Assembly: GCF_000003815.2 (NCBI RefSeq)
Contig: NC_049979.1
Span: 11,954,321-11,998,482, forward strand
DNA: 44,162 nt
Source: Branchiostoma floridae
Lineage: Eukaryota > Chordata > Leptocardii > Amphioxiformes > Branchiostomatidae
Direction of reading: 5' to 3'
Within the stretch, counting starts at the first letter, position 1; every line of letters starts with the position of its first letter. The position numbers and the translations under genes are program-made. Shown here piece by piece: positions 10,724-23,400 of this stretch. The notes under the pieces were generated by a model. That model saw only the letters and a list, made by a program, of their open reading frames with translations. It searched no databases and had not been told where the DNA came from.

Positions 10724-13700
10724 CTGCAAGAGCAGAATGGAAAGATGACTATTGGTGACTGCAGGTAAATCTAAAAAGTTGTAATTATAACATTTATGAA
10801 AGCTCTAGTGATGCTGAAGAAGAGTGATGGATGTCACTCTAAATGCCTCAAAGTAAATCTCCATTTTTATCAAGCAGTAGAAATTGATTGTATTTGAAGA
10901 TACAAAATGTAGGAATATGACTTGTAATATAATCTGAAAAGCACAGTATGTCTGATCTATGTACAAAACTCACGTGAGCAAGGAATGACCTGACAGTTCC
11001 AGTCGTTTGCAGTGCACTGGCTGTAAGAACATGGGAGAAGGACATCAACACAACAACATCTCGTTACACCAACCTAAAGCACTTCTCATAAATGGTATGG
11101 TACAGTGTCTTAAGCACTGAAGGTCACAATATGCATTGCTCTGATGACTAACATGCAAGAAAGATGTATGCAAGCCAGTGCTACATGTACATGTACAGGA
11201 TAAATGGACTGTACCATTCTGTGCAGGGGTGGGGTTGGTAGGTTTCTCCAACCTGCGTCACCTCCCCATTTGGTCCATAGCAGACAGCAGGACAGAGGGG
11301 TAGCTCGCAGCTCTGAGTCTCCAAGCTGATGCCTTCACAGGCAGCTCCTCCGGACGATGCAGGGGGATTGTTGTCTGACCTGGTACAAAAACCAGAAGAC
11401 ATGGCAATTGGTAAGGATGAAAACTTAAAATCAAATTTGAAAATTAGATTGGTATGTGATGGGACTTCATCTGAATGGGAGTTTGGTAATTCTGACTGAC
11501 ACAACAAAACTTGACTTTCACAACAAAGCTGCAACCAATAGCAAAACATTGGTTCTGTGATTTATGGATGTACTATGATTTAAGGATGTGCGTGATGACT
11601 GAGGTTTTCGAGAAAAATCAAATTTATCTATAATTGTATATAATTCTATAAAGTGAAAAACAGCCCATATATAAATGTAGAGACTACCATGTGCATGCTA
11701 CATGTACAAAGTTGTGGACAAAGTGTTACCTGTAGCGAGTCATAGTTGCAGGACCACAGGTTGCAGTACAGGCAGTCCAGGAAGACCAGGCACTCCACAC
11801 ACAGTCAACTGGAACACAGTAGGAACCATCAGGACCCACTGTACTAACTCATACTCATCACTCATATTGCTCTGGGATTACATTTGACTACAACATAATA
11901 CAGGTAGCAAAGTTAAAACAAGGAAATAGCATGATAATAGATTCAACTTTAGATTTCCCTGACGTTGACTCTGGGTTTCTACATTTGGGCAATTCATGGT
12001 ACAGTACAACATCAAGGAAATTTAGCACCTCTAAAGCATGCAAACATGGCAATGGATGCACTTTTGAGGTACTGTACCAGTGCTTTTATTAGTGTAGATT
12101 ATTTGTTCATCAAAAACAACAAATGGGCAATAGCATAAGTCTACAGGTGTCTTACAGCTAGTGTACCTGGGCAAGAGTCTGTCCCACAGGTGACTTGGCC
12201 ATCTGCACATGTGCTGCAAGTGTTGTTAAGATACAATTAATCACACATGTAGGACACAGCATACAATGTATACACACTTTCATGAATAAAAACAACATCA
12301 GAGATTGATGAATACATATGATGTAAATAGGTACCTGTGTGGTGCATGAAGCAAATTGTTTTTCTAGCAGGTTGGTCCAAAATTCGTAGCAACTTTTTTT
12401 CAACGTCTTAGTTCTCCAGACTACATTCATGAAGATAATTTTATACTTACACAGTCATGTACATGCCTGAAGAGAATCTCATTTTGACAAGCCTTCACTA
12501 ATTTTGTTAATAAAACTATTATAATAATACATGTAATTCCCTTCTGTAAAGGTATGGATGTTTAAAGGCATGGATGTGTAAAGCTTGATTTCCCTACCAG
12601 TTGTTGCAGCCCTGTATCTGTGTGCTGCCTGGTGCCCACTGCTGGCCTTGTGAATCCACACACTCACACTGGGACCTCAGGACACATTCTCCATTCTGTA
12701 TAGAATCGAACAATAGACCTTATATAAACCAAATGTGTAATAGAAAATTACTGAGACAGCACCTAGACTTTCTCTGTCACCTGCAACTTGATAATGGTCA
12801 GACTGTGCACTGTGAGTGTGAGCCACACATGTACAGTGTCACACTTTCCAAATTGGTACCTCGTTACCCCAGGGCTGTCTCCAGTTTAACATTTTTCTGT
12901 CCCGCTTAATGTTTGGAAGCGTTGTGCCATCACTACAGTAGGGGATTAGTCCACTGGTAGTGGTGTGTGTTCAACTTACATACTCTTTCCCCAATGTTTA
13001 GAGAGCTAAGTAGAGAAAGCAGCATGTACCAGGCCAATTTTTTACAGTCTCTGGTATGACTCGACCAGGGATCAAACTAATGACCTACCGAATGCAAGGC
13101 GAGTGCTCTACCCACTCGGCCATTGCACCAGTTCAATATCAAACTAAAATTACAAAATAACTGACCTGCAGGTACCATCCCTGCGGACACCCGCAGCCAG
13201 GTGTGCATTCTTCTGCATCGACACAGGCCACATCCTGGTGGAAGTCACTACAGCGGTGGCCGCAGGTGGTAGCACAGGTGTCGTAAACCAGGCCATCTGG
13301 ACAGGTGCCATCTGGAGGATACAGCATATCATGTATGTTACTAATGTTCTAAAAAAAAAGGCATTATGCTTAGACTGAAATTATGTGTATGTGGCTCTGA
13401 ATGGCAATATTTACAGGTTTGTGATAGCAAAACCTATATTAATTTTTTTTTTTTTGGAAAATGAAAATGGACAGGCGAATCCGAGAAGCAACAAATAAAA
13501 TTGATGTGGCCTCAACTACAAATGTATATAGAAGAACTTTTAGACATAATCATTGTACATTATACCTTAAATTATGATATAACTTAACTTATATGATATA
13601 TAAGTTGATATATATATATTGATATTGACCAGTAATGATACAATACAATGATACAACATCATGTACATGTAAGGACAATACTCACCACATGGATCAGTGT

Positions 13701-16700
13701 TGCACAAGGTCAACTCTGAGTGTTCCCCCTCGCAGTCGTTCCCACCGTTCTTCGGTGGAGGATTGTCGCAGGCACGAGACCGATAACTAGAACCGCCGTC
13801 GCAGCTAGCATCACATGGGGTCCATGCAGACCACTGGCCCCACTCGCCATTGACTGGAACCAATTTCAAAATACATAACATACGATATCATGATGATATC
13901 ATGTACATGCAAAATGCATAATATACGATATCATGATGATATCATGTATGCAGGATACTGATAGGTGTGTGGACTTCATGGAGATTGAAACATGACAAAT
14001 TCTAAAAGCAATTTTTTCTTTTGTTTTTTTAAAGATTCTGGCCAAAGTGATCCAACAAATAGTTAGGCATTGCAAAACTGGAATGGATCAGGATACTGGT
14101 ATTTTCAATAATGTATTATTTATTTTACATTGTACATGCACAAGCTATATCAAGTAATCAGCAAAGAAGTACAATGCTTAATACACATTCTTATATGAAC
14201 TGTTCAATTTAGCCTTAATCTGTTAACAATTAGTGTGAAATACAGGAAGTCTGCGAGAAAAGACTTGTTGGATTCTGTTGATTCATCACTCAGATGTCAG
14301 ATCTAAAAAATTAATGCACCTTGCTAGTGGTCAACAAAATTTTGCTAGGATTGGCTGGGTAACCCAAAATACTGCTGGTGCATTTTTTTCAAGGCCTAAG
14401 GAAAGAAGAATATTTAAAACAAAACCACAAAAGGACAAAAGAAAGAAGACTTCTGTATGATTAATTGTTCTGGCCCAACAGGACAATATGTGACTACTGA
14501 GCAAACAGTGAATGTCCTACAGACCTGAGCAGGCATGCGTGTTACAGTCCTGTGTCTCTGTGGTGTACCACAAGGATGCACACTGGGCCCCACTGCCCTG
14601 GGCAGGGTTATAGGTCCTATGTCGTGACCTCTCACCAACCCCGCAGGACTTGCTACAGGCAGACCAGGTGGACCAGGCATTCCAGGTGCAGTCCACATCA
14701 CATACCAGGTTGCTGCAGCTGAAATGACCGGCTGTGCAGGTGCTGAAATAGTGACACCTGGTTAGGCCATTTTTAACAACAATGTAACAACAAAAATTAA
14801 CACTCATCACTAAATATTTCCAAGCTTGAAGGCCATCATTCTATAATGCCTAGACAGGTCTTAAAGAAACCTGAAGTATCCTGATTCAGTTTGCCTGAAA
14901 AGGGTAACAATAGTCAATACATTAATATATTACGTACAATACAGGAAAAAGTTAATCATAACAATAATTATTGTACAATAGTCCTACCAGTTGTTGCAAC
15001 TGATGCTGACGACATCCCCATCAGAGTACAACACCGGGCTGGCACCTAAAAAGAAAAATTCATCAATACATGTCAGTAAAATGATATTTGCCGCTCATCT
15101 CATCACAACTTCTTTATAGCCCAATGTACAATACATACTCAAGTAAATTCTGATATGAAATAACAAAATGGAGTTGTTCAGTATTCCATCCTGTGTGTTA
15201 AGACATTTGTTCAACCTTCCTGACCACTTGAAGGTTGAAAACAACATTGTTTTTGAAAAAAATAAATTGTATGCTCGCATAAATTTTGGATTACCCAGAG
15301 AAATTGTCATCCATAATGCATTGAAAGTTATTGCATCCCAGTGATAAAATATGCCCAAAAGCAGTACTCATATCCACCTGCTTTTGAAGATGTCATCCAT
15401 ATTGATCGGATCAACATTGCCTAAGACATGTACATGTAACATATACAAGTCTCAATCCCAACATGGTTTCAGACTGAAGTGTTTGAATCTGCCAAGTGAA
15501 TAATATCACCTGAATCAGCTGGATCCACATGGCTGCATGGGCAGCTGTCCTCCTCCACACAGCTGTCACCTGAAAGCAGCTGCCCACTGGGACAACCACA
15601 TCCAGGGACACATTCTGGCAGGACAAAGTTATGTAAAAAAAATCGTTATCAGTAAAAATCTTTTTTTGCAAGAGGAGCAAAAGAAATCATATACATGGAC
15701 ATGTACATCACAGACGTGCAACACATACAATCTCTTGATTATACATTTTGTAAAGACGGGATGCCACAGATTCTTCTGCAATTTATAATCCTCTGCTCAC
15801 TAAGTATGGGGTTCTGTACAAAGTGATGTCATAGATTAGCAATTAATCCCTCATCCCTTCATTAAAGACTGTAACTCTTTGTGACAGTTAAAATCTCATC
15901 CTGCTTCAAAAACGATTCTATCCACACAGATCAACTTTCAAGCTTTCAGTATTTTATAATACAAACTACAAATACATCTAGTTATATCTTACTACCCAGT
16001 AACATTAGGAAACTTTAAGATCAACGATGCCGCCTGTGGCTTCTGTGAGCTAGTTTCAGTCTGTAACCCAGATCCTGCCTATCAATTAAATAGTGACCAT
16101 ACATGTGCAAAACTAAGCTACAGAGAACAGATACTCAACTTTGTTGAATCATACATATAGAATGATGCAAATGTGATACTTAATTCTAGCTACACATTCT
16201 TGAATGCATTTTGCAGGGTGTAGCATCTACCAAATAATCATTCTCTCAGGACAACAAATACACCATCACGGCAGCTTAAAGGGCTGACCTTGTTGAACAC
16301 ACTCCACATGATTCTGTTTGTCCAGACAAGTCCGGGGGCAAGGCAGGCAGCTATGGTACACCTGACCAGCTGGGCAACCTGGAAGAAACAACGGAAAGTG
16401 ATTTTAAAAATGATAATTGGTTTTTATTCAAACATTCAAACATCACAGTCTAACAGCCAACTAGATATGCATACACGCACACACAGATCCCTATACTGAC
16501 TAAAAATCACTGATTACAATGATAATTGTTATTGGAGCCTACGGAGCCTACATGTATGTACATGGTACCTTCACAGTCACTCTCTGCCATGCATGTTGTA
16601 GTCTGTACAGCTGAGCCCTCGCAGGTCAGGTCTGGTAATGAAGGCGGGGGATTGGTGCAGTTCCTGTACCGGAGAGACGTTCCCGCGCCACATGTGACGG

Positions 16701-17457
16701 TACAGGCTGACCACTGCGACCACTCCGTCCAACCACCAACCACTGCAGCAGATACAACATTGTCAAATCCCTCATCCAAGGAAATTTTGAAAGGATTGTC
16801 CATCTCGGGCCATCCTATGTAGTTGAATATGGTGTGCCCCTGCTTACTTGGTGAGATTGCCCAGTTGTAAGCGTCATGCGAACTGGACTGAGCTTGGACT
16901 GAGCACACTTCTCTCGCCTTGCTCCTTCGCTTTTTACCTGCCTAGCCCTACCCTGGCCCTCCTTTAAAGGAACTTGTGTCCATTTGCTGAATAGACAATT
17001 GGGAACTCGAGGGAACTAAACCTATATAATGCACTGGAATATTAACCAGTATTGAACTTTGAAATTTAGTGTTGACAATAAACTTACAGGGACACTCTGG
17101 AACGTTACAGATCTGCTCCTCTAAGTCATCCCCAACACAGGAGTCTTGACCAGCGGAGGGTGGAGGGTCAGTGCAATAACGGCGACGGGATCGAACACTG
17201 CTGCCAAACTCTGCCACTCCCTGTATGCACGACTTAGAGCAGGGGGTCCAGACTTCCCATCCTGACCATCCGGGGGTAACTGAGTGGACACATCAAGGTT
17301 CCAGTGTAAAAGAGAGACACAACACACACACACGCACACACTGTGACACACACATAGACACGCAGATCCCTATACACACACACAATTTGTACATGCACTG
17401 TACACACACACACTCACACACACATAAAAGAACACTGACACACACATACATAATGTG

Positions 17458-17490
<33 letters not shown>

Positions 17491-20400
17491 TGTACATACA
17501 CACACTGTGACACACTCTCTAAAAGCCACAGCCACTTTAGCACTGTCTTGCTGTTACAATGTTGGATTGGTTCGCTGTCATCATGATGATAATTAGAAAG
17601 CCAGATAGGGAATGAAACAGGAAGAACACAATTACCAAAACAGCTGGGGTCGTCTGTGCAGTTCAGCATCCCATTCAGACACACACTGTAACAAGTACAG
17701 GAAAATGTCAAATACAAGAAAGTGTTCAGTCATAATATCATACAGCATGTTCTGAACTTGAAATAACTTTTACATTATGTTCATACATAGCCAACAATAT
17801 CTACATGTAGCACTCCTAGGCTCTTTCTATGGCAATTATAAACAACATCATCACAAATAAAGGTCTAGGATTGGATCATAAAAATGTTCTTATGTTTAAG
17901 TACAGCAACAAACAAAAACTTTTGGTAAGTGAAGTTCTCAAGACATTACATGTAGTACCATGTGGAGCAGTTCTGAGTGACCACCTGGCCAGGTTCCACC
18001 ATAGCCCCAGCATCACCCTCACACCTACAGACCACAGGACTCACACACTGCCCTGCCTGCTCATACAGGCCCTGCGGACAGCGGCACCCAGGCTCACAGG
18101 TCTCCGGCTCCACACACTCTGCTGTGCCTGCCTGTTCAGCACAGGTGTGGGGGCAGGAGGAACACATTGTGGTGTACTGTTTCCCTCCGCTACAGACTGT
18201 ATCTGTTGTGGAAAATACACCAAACTTATGGTTTTTAATAAGTGTCTGTGACCTCTGCTCACATACATTGTATAGAATATACCCCAGAGTGGCAGTTACT
18301 GGGCCAGTTTAGCACACATGCCCACAGGGATAACAAGTCATTGCGTATTGTTTTCCTCCAGACAGTGTACAGAATTTGTGTAGTATGCAGAAAAAAAGCT
18401 CATTTAGACTCTAGCCATCCTAACATCACCAGTTGTAATTGTCACCAGTTTCTGTCTACTTTAATAAGTGGCAACAAATGACAAGGAAAAGTTTAACACC
18501 TTGACCACGAGTCCATTTAGGCTATATGATGATAACAAATTAAGGAGGAAAACAGACAAAACTGTGAGAACACAGATGTCCTGTACAAGATCAAGTTTGA
18601 GTGATGTTTACAACAGCCTCCCACAAAATGAAACTTACCACACTCTTGTAGGTTACACTCCTGTGTCTGTGTGCTGACACCCTGACAGTCTGTGCCGCCG
18701 TGCAGGGGCGCAGGGTTGGTACATGTACGCTGGCGCTGGCGAGAACCACCTCCGCACGTGGCCGAGCAGGATCCCCAGCTGCTCCACTCAGACCAGCTGC
18801 CTGCAACTGCATAATCAGGCAGGTGCAAAGTTCAAGCAGTCTTTTGAGAAAGCTTTTAAGGATGAGAGGCGGAAGAGAAAGATTCAAAATAGCGTGCAGT
18901 CAGTGAATCATGTGAGGTCTGACCCAAAGACTTTGCATGGTAGATTTGCCACTCGGCAGCTAGTACCAAAATTTTGTTGTTGTATACCTTTTGTCATATT
19001 AAAATTAAGCTAAATGTATATATATTTGATATAATTAAATATATCTAATTATCATAAAAGGCTCAATTTAATTTTCATAGCTTGCCCATGATCATTTAGC
19101 AGAGGTTTCTAGTACTAGTGACCAATTCTGTGCTACATGAAAAGGAAACTTATGATAAAAAGACCAATGACACATTAACACTTGTATTGTATTACATGTA
19201 AGTATTCATTTTTGTCCTTCATATTAAGTCCCTTGCTGAGATATTATATTAAAGTATTGGAGATCTTTATTGTAATTTTGTGGCTCTTAAGACTGAGAAC
19301 AGGTTGTCAAAACATCCTGACTAATTGTGAATAACAATAAGTTTGGTAATGAAACAGGTGTGTCATGATCAGAAGATATTTCCTAACCTGGACAAGCAGG
19401 GGTTTGGCAGTACACTGTCTCCGTGAGTGCCGCTGTGCAGTCTAGCCCACCGTTCTCTGGGGCAGGGTTGCTGCAGTCTCGAGTCCTGGTCCTGGTGCCC
19501 AGCCCCCCGCATGGCAGGGAACAGTTACTCCAACCACTCCACTCTGATACACCACCGTCAACTGAACAATCAAGGCGGTACAAAATATCAAATCAACATC
19601 CACAAACCAGCTGTTACAGTATTGTAAGTTAGTGACTAATTATTTGCTAGAAAATGCTCAATGTTCTTTGCATTATTATGTACCATATGACACCTAACAC
19701 ACAAGAGAGTCATTTCCCTCACCCTTGCAGAGATCCTGAGTACAGGTGAACACACCATCCTGGCACACACTGGAGGGAAGGCAAGGAAAAAACTTTCCAG
19801 TCACAGATAAATGTTCAGCATGGAATGTAGTTGGGATAACAATCACCCTGTAACTGTTTAATTCAATGTTACTGCCATGGAGTATTTTATGTTCCATACA
19901 TTTTGTTGTATCTGTAGGTGCTCCTATGAACATAACAGAAGAACAATAATCATCATAATAATTACATTGTGCTATCATAATGTTTCCTTAGCCCTCCTCC
20001 ACACATCTCGCAAGAAATACTGTCCATGGTATTTTAGCCAAATGACCAGTGTAATCTGGCACAAGGATATAGGTTGGCAATGATGCTAAGACCCTTATCC
20101 TGTGTGTCGTGGGCCAACAAGGAAAGACTTCCCAGCTTAAGAGAAACCAACAAACTATTTATTCAAAACATACTCAGTCTGTAAGTTTATACAGAATAAT
20201 ACAACTTGAACTCTGCTGCAGATATGTACTAACTCCATACAAATTGTCAACACACAAAAATCTGGAACAGCACCAGACTGGTATGGGTCGGTGTGTCTGG
20301 CAGGCAGGTACATGTATCTGTAACATCTGTGAATCCAATTTGGTCTGAAAATAGCATTTCTGAGGGTTTGGAACTCCAAATCTCCAGATATACATGTATA

Positions 20401-23400
20401 TTAGGCAAGCCTGATTATGAGTGCCCTGTCATACATACCAGAGGTTACACTGTACAGCCAGGCTGGAGCCGGAGGGAACATCGTGCCCAGCTGACACCTC
20501 AGTCCCATCTGTCAGGCTTCCTGTCACACTGCCATCTCCAAACTCTGCAGCAGGGTCAAACTCACACACACAGGCCTGAAGGGAGTAAAAAAGTATAGTT
20601 TGGGAAATCCTTATCTTCAGTTGACTTTTGGATGTCTTAGAATTTCAATCATACCCACTTTCATCCATTGCAAGAACAACATAATGTATTGAAGTTTGCA
20701 ATAATTTGATTTTGCAGCGAGGAAATGGAGTGTGCACAGTGTTTTTTTAATTTTTTTTTAGATTGAAACAAGACGATAGGTAGGCAGAAGACAGAACATG
20801 GGTAGCATTTTAGTAAAGAATGAGCCTGCAATTACTACAGGAGATGGTGCCCAGGCAAGCAAAACGATTGAGCCACCAGGGATACTATAGGGGATAGAAA
20901 CTAGACATTGTGAAAATATTGAGCCAGCAGTTACTATGTAGGATGGTCCCAAGTCAGGCAAAACGATAAGCCAGCAAATACTACAGACTGAGGATGTTTC
21001 CAGGCATTCCATACACATGTATACATTGAGCCAGCCATTACTATGGAGGATTGTATCTGGGCATCGTGACAAGATTGAGCCAGCAGTTACTATGGAGGAT
21101 GGTACCAAAACAATGAAAAACATTGAGCGAGCGGTTACTAAGGTCACATAGTGTTTGTATCCTTACGAGACAAGGACACTGCTGTGTGTTGCACAGCACT
21201 GTTTCTATTCCGCCCTCTGTGCCACCCTCACAGAAGTCTTCCCCATCCTGGGGTGCCGGCGAGGTGCAGGCCCGAGCTCTGGTCTTCTGTCCACCATCAC
21301 ACGATGCTGTGCAGGCGGACCAGGATGACCAGCTAGACCAACCAGGTGCCACCGTCTCATTACCACCTGGTACAACATGAGGACAATCAGAATTACACAA
21401 CAATATATCAAGCATACATGATTCTTAAAAAGATTTCCTCATGACATTTTTTTATTGTTTCTCATTAAGAGAAGAACTGCAATTATTCTACTGAATATTG
21501 ATAACTACAAGTTCTCCAAGTTACCAAGTAACTGCTATCATTGTTAAGTTCTTGTTAATTGTATTTAAGTATAATTGATGCCATTAGAAACCGTGATGCT
21601 CATTACAACACATAACGTCTCACCTGTGCACAGTTGCTCGTTACATGACTGACTCTCCTGGTCCAGCCCGGCACACGCCTGGCCACCGTTGGCTGGGGCC
21701 GGGTTGTCACATGATCTGTGGCGGTACTGCGCCCCTCCCCCGCATGGTACAGAGCAGACTGACCAGGTGGACCACAAGCTCCAGTTACCATCAACTAGAC
21801 AGAAAGAATGAACATTAATGAATCAATAAATCCAAATCCTATCCTATAGTCTTCCTGAAAGAGAGCAGGCTGTCTACAGTGAACATGGCCTCTGTTATCT
21901 GCAACTGTGTGGTATGTATGAGAAACAAATGTACAAATTTAAAGGGAAAATTGAATTTTGCTTTTTTACATAATTTCATTTCTGTGAAACAAGCAGTTAA
22001 AATCAATAGGATGTTTACCTTCACATACAGCCGTGGTGCAAACCATCTTACCAGCAGTGCAGGTGCTGTGGGACAACCAACAAACATTAAAAGCTAGTAA
22101 CTTAATCCAAAACATGAAAGTCAAGGTACAAAAGGCAACCATTCAATCTATCAATTTCATTTCAAAGGCTTCTTAGACAGCAACTATTTTATCAAGTCCC
22201 CTCATGAGAAATTGAGACCAAACAAGGCCCAACTGCAATTGAACAGGTGAACTACATCTTCCTTTAAAGATTTCTTACCTTTAATTTGAAAGTATCATTG
22301 AATTTCCCATATGGAACAAACTATCATCACAGATGTAAAAAAGATAACAAAACTAACTGCAATCTCATTTCCACTAGGTTTGATCCTAAAAAAAATATAT
22401 GATGTCTGCTTTGGAATAATTTGTATACTTTTTCTAATTATGCAGTAATTTTGTGTTATTTTGTATCATTTTAACTTGCGCAGGACACATGTTCCTCTTG
22501 GTGGGGAAGTGGATATGAATGAATAAATAAATGAAAGACAATTTGAATTACCAATTTCACTACCACAAATCTACTATTGGAAGACAGCAGAGTATGAGCT
22601 GAAAGGGTTATGCAGAACACTCATTAATAAAATACTTGCCAGTTGTTGCAGGAAAGGGATATAGTCTCCTCGGCTGTTAATGTCAACAGGTGGAGTTCTG
22701 CACCAGGCACAGGCATGTACCCTGGGTAAAAGTAGACATAAGTCACCTTCGATGTTCAGTTTGGAAGTACAATTGGTAAGGGTCCTACAGCCAGGGCCAG
22801 TAATGGCGAGATATTGGCCATTGTGGAACATGGGGCATTGCAGTAGTGGCAACGCATTGGCCATTGTGTTGTATTGGATCAAAGTTGAACTAAGAGGACT
22901 TTTGACAGCCCAAATCCAGTGTCTTTGTCAACGAATGAGCTATCCTCTGCTTCTGTGACATCACGTTATGCAGGTAGAACGTGTGAGACCGAGACAAGTG
23001 GCAAGCAACATTGTGTGGATTGTCCTCCCTATAGGTACATGCATGGATAGTCCCTTACCTGGCAGCTCATCCTCCCTATAGGAACATGGACAGTCCCTTA
23101 CCTGGTAGCTCATCCTCCCTATAGGTACATGGACAGTCCCCTATGTCCACACAAGTCCCATTGTGCAGCAGCTGTTCTCCTGGACAGGTGCATGCAGCTG
23201 TGCAGGTGTGGTTCTCCGTGAGCTCATTGGAGTCCTTCAGATCTAGACAGGTGAGAGAGCCTGTGTGGCAGGTGTGCAGCACCAGGCCCGGTGAACATTC
23301 CGCTGTGGAAAAGAGGTACAAAATATGAGTTTGGAGTTATTTCACTTTGATGACTAATACTATGTGATTCATAGTTTCTCAAGTACTGAAAAATGCCACA

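Noticed and set aside
12905-13131. Functional tRNA gene
   Set aside because: A- and B-box-like segments are present but the acceptor stem does not close and the sequence continues into a repeat body; SINE-like is the better call.
17293-17717. Cys/Val-rich open frames that look like a cysteine-rich peptide
   Set aside because: Translation of a (CA/TG)n microsatellite.
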